64,000 bases of DNA, taken from positions 1,265,001 to 1,329,000 of the forward strand of contig NZ_CP036281.1 of NCBI RefSeq assembly GCF_007750395.1, in the 5' to 3' direction. Position numbers and translations under genes: made by a program. This DNA is from Polystyrenella longa (GTDB lineage: Bacteria > Planctomycetota > Planctomycetia > Planctomycetales > Planctomycetaceae). The notes beneath the pieces were generated by a model. The model made no database searches and was not told the origin of the DNA. It saw only the letters and a list, made by a program, of their open reading frames with translations. Shown here one piece after another: positions 44,991 through 53,143 of this stretch. Each line of letters starts with the position of its first letter. Within the stretch, counting starts at the first letter, position 1.

Positions 44991-45006
44991 GTACTACATA
45001 TTGTGA
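44991..45006. promoter_or_regulatory. NrdR box 2
   Basis: GTACTACATATTGTGA matches the NrdR-box core (ACTA, CATAT, TGTG positions). Its centre lies 31 bp from box 1. NrdR represses when dATP is abundant; no nrdR gene is in this window. Confidence 0.78.
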
Positions 45007-45354
45007 ATCGACAAGAGCCCGATATTAAATCAGGAATTCTATTTGTCAAGATTCGAATCTGACGAAGATCCGCGCGAAAAGCAGGGCGGACCTCATTTCT
45101 CCCACAAAAACAGGCGTTTGAGCGTAGTAAATATTGTGAAGATTTTTTTTATTTCGCGTGAAGGTTTTTTGTGGGCCTGAAGCTCCAGAATTCGCCCTGA
45201 AAGAATAGGGTGTTCTGGTAACAAGGCCGGGTGTATAATAGCGATTCAGATGCAACCACCGTTGCCTCTATTTCGACAAACTAACGCAATTAAAAATCTT
45301 CTCAGGTTTGAACTCTTCTACCCTTGAACTTTTCCAACGGGAACGGGAACCTTG

Positions 45355-45813
45355 ATGCGACACTGGCACCATTTGACGATCGCTCTGACCGCGCTATTCA
45401 GCTTCGGTCTGCAAAGCGCACTGCCGCTGCATGCGGCCTCGTCTCGCCTTTGTCTTCAAAAATTGGCTGGTACCGTAGCGACTGTATTCGCAGAATCCGA
45501 AACGGTTCTGCCCGCCTGTTGCCTCTCTCGAATGGAAGCATCAGAGCCGAGCAAGCTAAGTCCCGTCTCCTGCTGCCGGACTCATCATCAGGAAAGTCGC
45601 GAGTCCTGCGACGATTGCGGTTGCTGCATTACCAATCCGCATCTCCCACAATCTGCCTCTACGATCATCGTCACGGCTCCTACGCTGCAACTCAACATGT
45701 TGAGTCCTGTGGGCCGGGAAGTGGCTGATACCAGCTTTGAGACGATGCATAGCGACGACATCCGTCCTCGTGACCCACCGACACAATCGCTGCTATGTGT
45801 CTGGCTCGATTAA
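45355..45813 (+). CDS. Exported Cys-rich protein, upstream partner of the next gene
   Basis: The protein has 152 residues. A signal peptide (about 1-27, ending LHAAS) is followed by clustered cysteines: CC in PACCLSR, CCRTHHQ and a dense CDDCGCC. The paired-cysteine and His pattern suggests metal binding or disulfide stabilisation. The C-terminal part (TIIVTAPTLQLNML onward) lacks cysteines until the last few residues. No family was recognised. It lies 88 bp upstream of the very Cys-rich exported protein, so the two likely form one operon. Confidence 0.6.
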   Translation: MRHWHHLTIALTALFSFGLQSALPLHAASSRLCLQKLAGTVATVFAESETVLPACCLSRMEASEPSKLSPVSCCRTHHQESRESCDDCGCCITNPHLPQSASTIIVTAPTLQLNMLSPVGREVADTSFETMHSDDIRPRDPPTQSLLCVWLD

Positions 45814-45901
45814 CGTCCTCGAATTGAATTCGCTTGCTGCCGGTGGAGACATGTCTGTCCCCATCGCATTTCAAAACGTTTTTAAATTTGAGGATAATCC
45901 T

Positions 45902-46189
45902 ATGTCTAAATATTTCATTACCGCTGCGCTTGTTGCTCTGCTGGCCGTCTTCGCCTGGAGCTTTGGTCCTTCTTCGGCTCAGGCTGCCAGTTCCACCTCC
46001 GGTTGCTGTTGCGACAGTTGCGTCTGCGAAACTTGCGACGGCAATTGTCCTGAAGACTGCACCTGCTGTTGTGTGACAGGAGTCTGCGAAGCGGGCTGCT
46101 GCGATGACGGAGCATGTGCTGACGGTTGTTGTGTCGATGGCAAATGCACCACTGGTAACTGCACTGCAGCAGGCTGTTGCACGATGTAA
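45902..46189 (+). CDS. Exported protein with 21 cysteines in about 68 mature residues (metallothionein-like composition)
   Basis: The start is ATG 45902 (95 residues), with GAGGAT 8 bases upstream. A signal peptide ends at SAQA (residue 27). The mature part is almost a third cysteine in a CC, CCC and CxxC pattern: GCCCDSCVCETC, DCTCCC, AGCCDDGACADGCC and NCTAAGCC. There are few hydrophobic residues. This resembles a metal-binding or extensively disulfide-bonded peptide. It follows the other Cys-rich gene and ends at a strong terminator. No homologue is named. Confidence 0.75.
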   Translation: MSKYFITAALVALLAVFAWSFGPSSAQAASSTSGCCCDSCVCETCDGNCPEDCTCCCVTGVCEAGCCDDGACADGCCVDGKCTTGNCTAAGCCTM

Positions 46190-46247
46190 CAATCACGCGA
46201 ACCTGATTCGATTGGAATCTAATTCGCGATGAAATCGATATGAATCG

Positions 46248-46288
46248 CTCCCCATCGGTGGTCTGTCACTGATGGGGAGTTTTTTATT
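46248..46288. terminator. Bidirectional rho-independent terminator
   Basis: Arms CTCCCCATC and GATGGGGAG are perfect (9 bp) with TTTTTTATT after the right arm. It ends the Cys-rich operon. The TTA at 46284-46286 is also the stop codon of the leftward gene at 46284-47069, so the terminator overlaps its end. The leftward U-tract is not evident. Confidence 0.88.
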
Positions 46289-47069
46289 GCTCTGTACGCA
46301 GTGAAAATTCAGAGAAGGTTACAGTGATTGTGATCGTGTTCTTGTCGGTGTCATTCTCGACTTCGAACTTCAGATACGCCCCCTCCGGATGAACTACTGA
46401 TTTCGATTTAAAAAACCAGGAAGAGGTATAAGAGGACACTGTTCCCACTTTCTTGAACCAGCTATCCAGTTGCGTGGCGGAAAAATGTGGTGAAATCTGC
46501 TCTGCAGTGACAAAGTCCGGTAATATGTCGCTAAAATAAAATCCTTTTCCCGCGTAAACATTCTGGACAGGCGATTTCTCTAACGGGTCTTCTGTTGTGG
46601 ATTCATTCGAGAGTTCCTCGACGAGAGTACGGTCGTAAACGATTTGAAAGGGATCAATACCCAAGAGAAGATATTGTGAACTCTGGTTCTGGAGATGAGA
46701 TAAGTTATAAGTCTCAGAAAATGAGGATTTAAACGGTCTACGACTCTCTTCGATAAGTGAATCGGCCATTAGATTTCGGTGGATGTTTCCGCCATAGGTG
46801 TCCGGTTTAAATTCTTCGGTGCGAACGACAATTTTCCCGCTCTTTTCCAAAAAAGAATTCACATCGTACCGAAGTGTGACCAGTACATCATTCATTGCCC
46901 TCTCAAATTTCGCACTGTCCGCGATGATCAATTCCATCTGCGTTTTCTCGGAGAGTCGTTCATTCCAGACAGACGCAAAACGCCCCACTGTAAAACAAAA
47001 GACGCACAACAAGAGGATGGCGATTATCTTGAGCGAACGTGGAAAGCCACTGGTGGTTTCGGAATTCAT
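46284..47069 (-). CDS. Single-pass membrane protein, unknown function
   Basis: The protein has 261 residues. One N-terminal helix (about residues 13-32, IIAILLLCVFCFTVG) anchors a soluble domain of about 225 residues. No family recognised. Its end shares bases with the terminator of the Cys-rich operon. Upstream on the same strand, separated by about 55 bp, is a small two-helix protein gene, so the two are probably co-transcribed. Confidence 0.7.
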   Translation of the reverse strand: MNSETTSGFPRSLKIIAILLLCVFCFTVGRFASVWNERLSEKTQMELIIADSAKFERAMNDVLVTLRYDVNSFLEKSGKIVVRTEEFKPDTYGGNIHRNLMADSLIEESRRPFKSSFSETYNLSHLQNQSSQYLLLGIDPFQIVYDRTLVEELSNESTTEDPLEKSPVQNVYAGKGFYFSDILPDFVTAEQISPHFSATQLDSWFKKVGTVSSYTSSWFFKSKSVVHPEGAYLKFEVENDTDKNTITITVTFSEFSLRTEQ

Positions 47070-47124
47070 GAATTGATCCTGAGTCTCTGTTTAAGTTCTC
47101 TTTTGCAGCTGATAAGGGGTTTCT

Positions 47125-47361
47125 TCACCCGAATTTTACATTTGTGTTCATGGTCATCTTCATGTCGATCAATGTGTTCGCAATCTGCGCTACCAGAATC
47201 GCGAATATGCCTACAGCAATACTGTTGTCGAAAAGGACGACAATACCTCCAAGCATGACGCTGTAGTTAAATATCCTGGCTACCGGCGTAGCGATCACTT
47301 CAATGAGCATCGGGCTTGCTTCAGTATCGTCACCATTGGGAAGAGGCGTTTCGGAAGTCAT
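47125..47361 (-). CDS. Small two-helix membrane protein, unknown function
   Basis: ATG 47361 is preferred (78 residues) because AAAGG lies 8 bases upstream. ATG 47376 is the alternative. Two hydrophobic segments occupy about residues 27-42 and 47-60. It precedes the single-pass protein gene. No family was recognised. Confidence 0.55.
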   Translation of the reverse strand: MTSETPLPNGDDTEASPMLIEVIATPVARIFNYSVMLGGIVVLFDNSIAVGIFAILVAQIANTLIDMKMTMNTNVKFG

Positions 47362-47518
47362 TGAATAACCTTTCATTTAACGACAGAACGAGCGTTTGAA
47401 AAATTCTCATTTTCAGTAAGTTTTGGGAACATTCCCACTGCACCTGAGTCCGTTATAATAAAAACAGCTCCATCAACGCTAACGAAATAACAACATATCA
47501 ACAGTTTGAAGTCTCTCC

Positions 47519-48421
47519 ATGTCCGCCCCTGCTGAACCTCTTGCTTTTCAGGATCCGTCCGCGCTGGCATCGCTCGGTCGGTTGGAAGTGATCGCGCGGC
47601 AATTGGTGGAAGGGTTCATGGTTGGGCAGCATCGTTCTCCTTATAAAGGAGCCTCGGTCGAGTTCGTTGAGCATCGACAATATTACCCCGGTGACGAAAT
47701 CCGCCATATCGACTGGCGGGCCTACGGTAAAACGGGAAAGTATTACGTCAAGGAGTTTGAAGAAGAGACCAATCTGCGCACCTACCTTTTGCTCGATTGT
47801 TCCGGCAGCATGGGGTATTCACAGAATTCGTTAAGCAAGTTCAGCTATGCCCGTTGCCTGGTGGCCGGATTGGTATATCTGCTTCAAAAGCAACGCGACG
47901 CCGCCGGGTTGATTGGCTTTGATGACAAAATCCGCTTGAGAAGAGAACCCTCGGCCACGGCGAAAGTCTTCGAGCAATTGATGCACGACTTGGAATCGCT
48001 GGAACCGGGCGGGGAAACGTCGCTGGCGCAGGTGCTGACAGGGTTGTTGCCGACGTTCAAACGCCGATCCCGGATTGTGCTGCTCTCCGATTGCTTTGAC
48101 TCATTACCCGATTTGTGCAAGTTGATGCAGCAGTTACGACATCAACGGCACGAGGTGATGTTATTACAGATCATTGCACCGGAAGAGGAAGATTTCCCGT
48201 TTTCCAAACCAACTCGCTTCCAAAGTCTGGAGCAGACCACAGATCGCAAACTGGTCGATCCACTCCAACTCCGGCAACACTATTTGAAACAATTTGAATC
48301 ATTCATCGCCGAACTTTCTCAGTTCTGCCAGAATAACGATATTACCTACACTCGCTTTACCACAAAAGACCCTTTCGCGGGAGCATTACAGGCGTTTCTC
48401 TCCGAGTACAATCGGCGATGA
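47519..48421 (+). CDS. DUF58 family protein, orphan
   Basis: The protein has 300 residues. The DUF58 signature YPGDEIRHIDWRAYGKTG, with KEFEEETNLRTYLLLDCSGSMGY, is present near residues 60-100. DCSGS is a von Willebrand A-type MIDAS motif that binds a metal ion. A second acidic stretch SDCFDSLPDL fits the fold. DUF58 genes usually sit beside a MoxR ATPase and BatA-like genes. None of these is adjacent here, so this copy is an orphan in this window. It is likely a cytosolic adaptor for a MoxR-type chaperone encoded elsewhere. Confidence 0.88.
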   Translation: MSAPAEPLAFQDPSALASLGRLEVIARQLVEGFMVGQHRSPYKGASVEFVEHRQYYPGDEIRHIDWRAYGKTGKYYVKEFEEETNLRTYLLLDCSGSMGYSQNSLSKFSYARCLVAGLVYLLQKQRDAAGLIGFDDKIRLRREPSATAKVFEQLMHDLESLEPGGETSLAQVLTGLLPTFKRRSRIVLLSDCFDSLPDLCKLMQQLRHQRHEVMLLQIIAPEEEDFPFSKPTRFQSLEQTTDRKLVDPLQLRQHYLKQFESFIAELSQFCQNNDITYTRFTTKDPFAGALQAFLSEYNRR

Positions 48422-49034
48422 GGATGCTTACCAAGAGAGTAGAAACGTAGAATCCGAAATCTGGATGATACGCTCTAGTTTTGTGTAGGCGTTACTCGTT
48501 TACGAGGATCAATTCGTGAGGTTTTCCACTGCGGAAACTCGTCTCTAACGGGAAAAATGAGTGAATCCCATCCGATATGCATTTCGGTTTGAATAATGCG
48601 TTGAATTCGCGATAGGGCTACGTATACAGGAAGGTACGATGCCCGATTTTATGGTACACCCTCTAAAAGAGGATGAATGTACGATTTAGGACTTATTAAC
48701 TCTCTAGTTTTGCCAATTTGACCCGTTTTACATTTCTAGAAATGAAAACTGGCATTAATACGAAATCAGAAATTTGAATTCCTGATTGTTCACCTGTATG
48801 ATAAAGATCTGGTAAAATCATAACGGTCCGGTCGGGTTTTTAAACCAGTATCAAATCACGTTTCGTTTCGCGGAGAATTCTGCACAAACACCCATCCCAA
48901 TCTATTTCTGCAGCGATAAGCGACTATTCTAGTCCTTAAGGTCGCCAGAAAACTCAAGTTTCAGAGTCACGTCCAACAGCACAACATCGTCTTGATGCGA
49001 AACGTTCGAACCTCTTTCGCAATCACTGTTTTCG
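48422..49034. other. Intergenic region before the DUF1559 gene
   Basis: No gene was seen. It includes AT-rich stretches that could hold the promoter of the DUF1559 gene. Near 48467-48480 a word resembling reversed TAGAGCG appears, similar to words near 50210 and 51796. No terminator was found for the DUF58 gene. Confidence 0.4.
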
Positions 49035-50210
49035 ATGAACCTGATGTTGCTACTCAGCACTTCCAGCAAAATGGAGCGTTCTCAAATGCCCTTTGTCAGT
49101 AAAACACCTCACACCTCCGGCAGACATCCACGTGGATTCACGCTGGTCGAGTTGCTCGTCGTCATCGCGATTATTTCCGTACTGGCCGCGTTATTGCTGC
49201 CCGCCGTTCAACGGGCACGAGAATCCGCCCGCCGAACTCAATGCCTTAATAATATGAAGCAGATTCTGCTGGCTTCTCACAACTACCACGATTTACATCG
49301 TAGTTTCCCTCCAGCTTGGGTCGAGCCGGAAACTCCTATTGATTATGAAGATGACGATGACACATTCGACAGTGGGTCAGATATATTTTCTGGAAGCCCT
49401 CCCGTCGATGTGTTTCTCAGTTTCTCACGGACACCTGTAGATCGCTGGACTTACGATGCTAACCGGGTACGGATCACCAAAGATAAAGTCGATATCTCTA
49501 ACTGGCGTATGTCCCGATACTGGGGCTGGCATGCATTGATCGTTCCTGAGATGGGCGAGTTAACATTGGATATCGATTTCAACGATGCTCATTACAGTCC
49601 CTCTAACCTGGACTCGATGCAGTACGAAATCGGCAGTTTTGTTTGCCCGTCCTCTTCTTACGAAACTGCGTTGGACACACAACGTGCCCGCCGAGTTGAA
49701 GGAAGTGGTGCCGAGTCTCGAACCGAGTTTGGTCTGACTACCTACCGAGGTGTTCGAGGATACTGGGAGAATACAACGTCAGGTGGTGATGACGACGACG
49801 ACGTCGATAACTCAGGATACCGTCTGCACAAAGGTGTTTTCGAAATTGGTCGATCCAATCGATTCCGTGATATCGCCGATGGAGAGAGTAACACGTTGAT
49901 GTTCGGTGAATCATTGTTAGGGTTCTGGGGCGACGGATTCAGCTGCTGTGCCAGTATTCACGATGCTCGTCCCGACTTTTTCTCTTACTTCGAATACGAA
50001 CCCGGACCAGATGATTCGGACGACTCCACCGAGAACGACTTTTATCGCTCTCAGTTCTTCGGTTTTGGTAGTGCCCATGGCGATGTTTCCATGTTTGGAG
50101 TTGCCGATGGTAGTGCAACACCGATCTCACATACTATCGACGGTCAAGTACTACGGGCGCTTGTAACTCGTGATAACAGCGAGAAAATGAATCTTGAAGA
50201 TGCCTTCTAG
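49035..50210 (+). CDS. DUF1559 protein with type IV pilin-like N-terminus and Asp-rich inserts
   Basis: The frame is 391 codons. The start is uncertain: ATG 49035, 49071 or 49086; the last is closest to the processing motif. The prepilin cleavage/methylation motif [24 protein letters not shown] is followed by [19 protein letters not shown], the DUF1559 hallmark. The C-terminus carries the usual [14 protein letters not shown] and TRDNSE. Three acidic inserts ([37 protein letters not shown]) are unusual. It likely forms a pseudopilin-like surface structure. Transcribed alone. Confidence 0.88.
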   Translation: MNLMLLLSTSSKMERSQMPFVSKTPHTSGRHPRGFTLVELLVVIAIISVLAALLLPAVQRARESARRTQCLNNMKQILLASHNYHDLHRSFPPAWVEPETPIDYEDDDDTFDSGSDIFSGSPPVDVFLSFSRTPVDRWTYDANRVRITKDKVDISNWRMSRYWGWHALIVPEMGELTLDIDFNDAHYSPSNLDSMQYEIGSFVCPSSSYETALDTQRARRVEGSGAESRTEFGLTTYRGVRGYWENTTSGGDDDDDVDNSGYRLHKGVFEIGRSNRFRDIADGESNTLMFGESLLGFWGDGFSCCASIHDARPDFFSYFEYEPGPDDSDDSTENDFYRSQFFGFGSAHGDVSMFGVADGSATPISHTIDGQVLRALVTRDNSEKMNLEDAF

Positions 50211-50381
50211 AGCGCATTCCAGATAACCGTAGCGAGTTCTGGCGGCGTAGCCTACTGTTTTTAAGGGCTTTTCGAGACCGATAGCCGCCACACTTATCCT
50301 GGACAGGATCTAGGGTCGATCGCAATTGATCAAAACGGCCTCTGTCTGGCGGGGACACCGTTAGACGAATCCAGGATTATT

Positions 50382-51380
50382 TCAAGCACGTTCATAGGGG
50401 AAAGCGACCACCTCCGGGAGGGTCGCTTTTTTCATGAGCCACATTAAAAGTCGCTCAACGCCCAGCGCGACTCCTGCACTGGCGGGATAACCTGCCTCGG
50501 TTGCCTCAAGGAATAACTCGGGCAGGGGGAGCTCGCACATGCCCTCGGCCCGTCGGATTTCGTTTTGCCGCTCAAAGCGAGTCCGAAGTTCCTCTGCGTT
50601 TGTCTCTTCGTGGTAACCGTTACAGAGTTCGATCCCCTTGATATACAATTCGAACCGCTCCGCTACCGGGGGATCATCCCTGCGGACGCGTGCGAGGGCG
50701 GCCTGGCTTTCCGGATAGTCGATCAGGAACACCGGGTGCTCGATGCCCAACTGGGGTTCGACCTTCTCTGCTAACAGCAAATTCAGCCAGCCGTCCCGGT
50801 CCTGTTCGTCCAGTCCAGGAGGAATCGAAACCTGCTGGTCGATCGCCAGCTGTTTCAGTTCGGATGCCGTCAGCCTGACGACAGAAGTTCCCATGTACCG
50901 TTCAAAAGCGGCGGCGTAGGTCAGCCTTTCGAATAGTTGAGGATCAAGTGGTGACTTCGTAGGGCATTTCTCAGCGACCGTTCGAATCAAACTCTCCACC
51001 AGTTTCATCTGGTCGTGGTGATCCTCGTTACAAGAATACCATTCCAGCAAAGTAAATTCGGTATTGTGACGGTCGCCCTGTTCCTGTTGTCGAAAGACAG
51101 AGGAGAACTGATAGATACGATCGGCTCCCGCCGAGAGTAAACGCTTCATATGCGCTTCAGGAGACGTCTGTAAGTACCGGTCTCCCGCGATCGATGAGTC
51201 TGTCAGCCGAAGGGGATTGATATGAGCATCGATAATCGCTTCCCGACTCAGTACAGGGGTCTGTACTTCCCAATACCCCGTCTCTTCAAAGAATAAGCGG
51301 AGTGTCCGCACCAGTCCCGCCCGAATTTTTAAATCAGAAATCGTGGCGGTCGATCTCCAGGAGGGGGCAGGGGAGTTCAT
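50382..51380 (-). CDS. epmA: EpmA-type EF-P lysine lysyltransferase
   Basis: The protein has 332 residues. The class II aminoacyl-tRNA synthetase motifs match EpmA (PoxA/GenX): VFRQQEQGDRHNTEFTLLEWY (motif 2), KGIELCNGYHEE, and GVALGVERLLMWLM (motif 3). The tRNA-binding N-terminal domain of lysyl-tRNA synthetase is absent, as expected. EpmA attaches beta-lysine to a lysine of elongation factor P, which helps ribosomes pass polyproline stretches. No efp or epmB gene is present in this window. Confidence 0.93.
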   Translation of the reverse strand: MNSPAPSWRSTATISDLKIRAGLVRTLRLFFEETGYWEVQTPVLSREAIIDAHINPLRLTDSSIAGDRYLQTSPEAHMKRLLSAGADRIYQFSSVFRQQEQGDRHNTEFTLLEWYSCNEDHHDQMKLVESLIRTVAEKCPTKSPLDPQLFERLTYAAAFERYMGTSVVRLTASELKQLAIDQQVSIPPGLDEQDRDGWLNLLLAEKVEPQLGIEHPVFLIDYPESQAALARVRRDDPPVAERFELYIKGIELCNGYHEETNAEELRTRFERQNEIRRAEGMCELPLPELFLEATEAGYPASAGVALGVERLLMWLMKKATLPEVVAFPYERA

Positions 51381-52037
51381 AAATCTGGGGCCAGCTTGTA
51401 AGTGAAGCGGATGAATTGCGGAAAACCGTCAGTCGCTAACTGACATTGTACCAGCATGTTACCAACCCTGTCCGGTTTTCGGCCCTGAGAATTCGGGCGT
51501 GAATAGGTAATGAAATCTTCGTTTCGGACCGGATTAAAGCGGAAAAACGCCGGTGGAGAATCTCTTTAAGAAAAAGAGAGAAGGGCACAATGGCCTGTTG
51601 ACATAGGGATTGACCCGGATAGAATTGAGCTATTGAGATCAAGTCTCATTATCTGTTTGGAGCTCACTCAGCAGCCTGCCAATCGACTCCAAACTGGTCA
51701 CACCCCAGTTTTCCTGCCCGATAACCGCACCGCTAATTATCAAACCCCACTTGCTTCCACCCAACTTTACTCATCGCTGCAGTCAGTCTCGTTTAGAGCA
51801 ATTTCCGTTGGATAACGAGCTATTTCCGTTGGATAACAATGTCACTGTTCTTCAATTCCGTCTGACAGATACGTTCGAAAGTCGTGAGAGCAACAACCTG
51901 GTCAATTAATCACGATTAACGCTGCGGACCATTAGAAGTTTCCAATATACCCGATTTCAGCCCTGTGCCAGTCGTTTAATCACCGTAATAGAGCCGGCCT
52001 CGGTCGCTCTTCTGAATTACAAATACGAGTAACCTCG
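51381..52037. other. Intergenic region with a 16-bp direct repeat
   Basis: No gene was recognised in 657 bp. A 16-base word ATTTCCGTTGGATAAC occurs twice at 51802-51817 and 51823-51838. Promoter space for both the EpmA gene (leftward) and the Bfd-like gene is expected. Confidence 0.45.
51802..51838. repeat. Direct repeat of 16 bp with 21-bp period
   Basis: ATTTCCGTTGGATAAC is repeated exactly with five bases between copies. The preceding bases TTTAGAGCA resemble TCTAGAGCG at about 50209-50217 and an inverted CGCTCTAG at 48472-48479, suggesting a family of TAGAGC-containing elements. Confidence 0.7.
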
Positions 52038-52259
52038 ATGACCGTTAAACAGCCCTGTCAGGATCGTATGCTCTGCCACTGTTTGAAAGTGCGCGAGTCC
52101 GAAGTCCGTCATAAATTCGAAACGGGCGAAGCAATGTCCGTTCCGTGTATCGTACAACAGACGGGAGCCGGAACCGGCTGCACCGCCTGTGTGTTACGAA
52201 TTTCCAAAGTACTCGAATCTTATCCTTCGGCCGTTTCGCCCATCTGCATGGCGAGATAA
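52038..52259 (+). CDS. Bacterioferritin-associated ferredoxin-like [2Fe-2S] protein
   Basis: The protein has 73 residues. Cys13 and Cys15 (LCHCLKV) with Cys48 and Cys51 (GCTACV) give the CxC...CxxC ligand set of Bfd-type [2Fe-2S] domains, with spacing close to that of E. coli Bfd. Bfd passes electrons to bacterioferritin to release stored iron. Its last 40 bases overlap the 3' end of the convergent bacterioferritin gene. Confidence 0.85.
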   Translation: MTVKQPCQDRMLCHCLKVRESEVRHKFETGEAMSVPCIVQQTGAGTGCTACVLRISKVLESYPSAVSPICMAR

Positions 52260-52702
52260 TTCTGAGTACCAACCTCTTTGAGCAGGCTCAATTGGGTTTC
52301 CAGCCAGTCGACACTCTCTTCAGATTCGACCAGGATTTTCTCCATAATCTCTTTGCTGCCGGCGTCTTTTTCATCCTGCGCCAGTTTGATGGCATCGTTG
52401 TAGGCACTCACGGCTCCGATTTCGAGTTTCAAGCCATTCTGTAGCTGCTCTTCAACCGTCTTGCCGACGCGGATGACGTCGTAACGGGCGATTTCGGGAA
52501 CCCCTTCCAAAAAGAGAATCCGGTCGATCAGCAGATCGGCATGCTGCATCTCTTCCATTGATTCGTCCCAGTAGAATTTAGCGAGCTTGTTAAATCCCCA
52601 GTCTTTGCACATTTTAGACTGAATGAAATACTGGTTGATGGCGGTCAACTCGATGGTTAATCCCGCGTTCATTGCCTCGATAACTTTGGCGCTGCCCTTC
52701 AT
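52220..52702 (-). CDS. bfr: Bacterioferritin with altered ferroxidase site
   Basis: The protein has 160 residues with GAGGAAG before the ATG at 52702. The length and order of motifs match Bfr. Glu18, Glu51, His54 and Glu94 are in place, and Met52, the heme ligand at subunit dimers, is kept. Glu127 and His130 of the ferroxidase centre are both Ser (ESEESVDW). This leaves the di-iron site incomplete, so this subunit may bind heme but oxidise iron poorly unless it mixes with a second type of subunit. It is convergent with and overlaps the Bfd-like gene by 40 bp. Confidence 0.9.
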   Translation of the reverse strand: MKGSAKVIEAMNAGLTIELTAINQYFIQSKMCKDWGFNKLAKFYWDESMEEMQHADLLIDRILFLEGVPEIARYDVIRVGKTVEEQLQNGLKLEIGAVSAYNDAIKLAQDEKDAGSKEIMEKILVESEESVDWLETQLSLLKEVGTQNYLAMQMGETAEG

Positions 52703-53143
52703 AGTACGTTCTTCCTCTACGCTGTTCGTTCAATAGTCCGCAGCTGACGAATCCGTGCCGCCAGTCTGTAATTCGGTAAGTTGATTAGTGTGGAAATGTC
52801 TCATTTCTGGAGAACTGGCTTCAATCTTATAGACTGAAATCGATCAGGACGAACCCTATCGCCAGCTTTTCCTACCATTTTCATCGATTGAAATCCGGTC
52901 TCTCTCAGGACTTGCGAGTGTGTCTCAGTTCGTCTCCAGTTACGGAGAGAATCAGAGAAAACTCAGAATCTGGTTGTCCTCTGCAATTTTTCATATTAAA
53001 ATTGATCTATGCGTTCGTGAGGACTCCCTCGTCCAATTTTCAACAATTCACGAACGCGCATGCCGAAAATATCCCACCTGAATTTTCCTGCCAAGAATCA
53101 GCCCTCCTTCAACTAGCTTTACTCCAACAAGTCTGTGAACCCC
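52703..53143. other. Intergenic region between bacterioferritin and cytochrome/DUF1553 genes
   Basis: No convincing gene. A perfect 7-bp inverted repeat CAATTTT/AAAATTG with a 7-base loop lies at 52984-53004, which might be a regulator site or RNA hairpin. A Fur-box-like sequence was looked for and not recognised. Confidence 0.4.

Larger units (their letters stand above)
44797..45354. other. Upstream region of the ribonucleotide reductase gene
   Basis: Contains the reductase promoter region with two NrdR boxes (listed separately). A cobalamin riboswitch was looked for and its conserved box was not recognised. No gene was seen. The part nearest 45355 should contain the promoter of the rightward Cys-rich protein operon. 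Confidence 0.6.

Noticed and set aside
44797-45100. A cobalamin riboswitch before the adenosylcobalamin-dependent reductase
   Set aside because: The conserved B12-box words were not found on the minus strand; the NrdR boxes explain the region better.
52984-53004. CAATTTT/AAAATTG inverted repeat as a Fur box
   Set aside because: It does not match the GATAATGATAATCATTATC consensus; recorded only as an inverted repeat.
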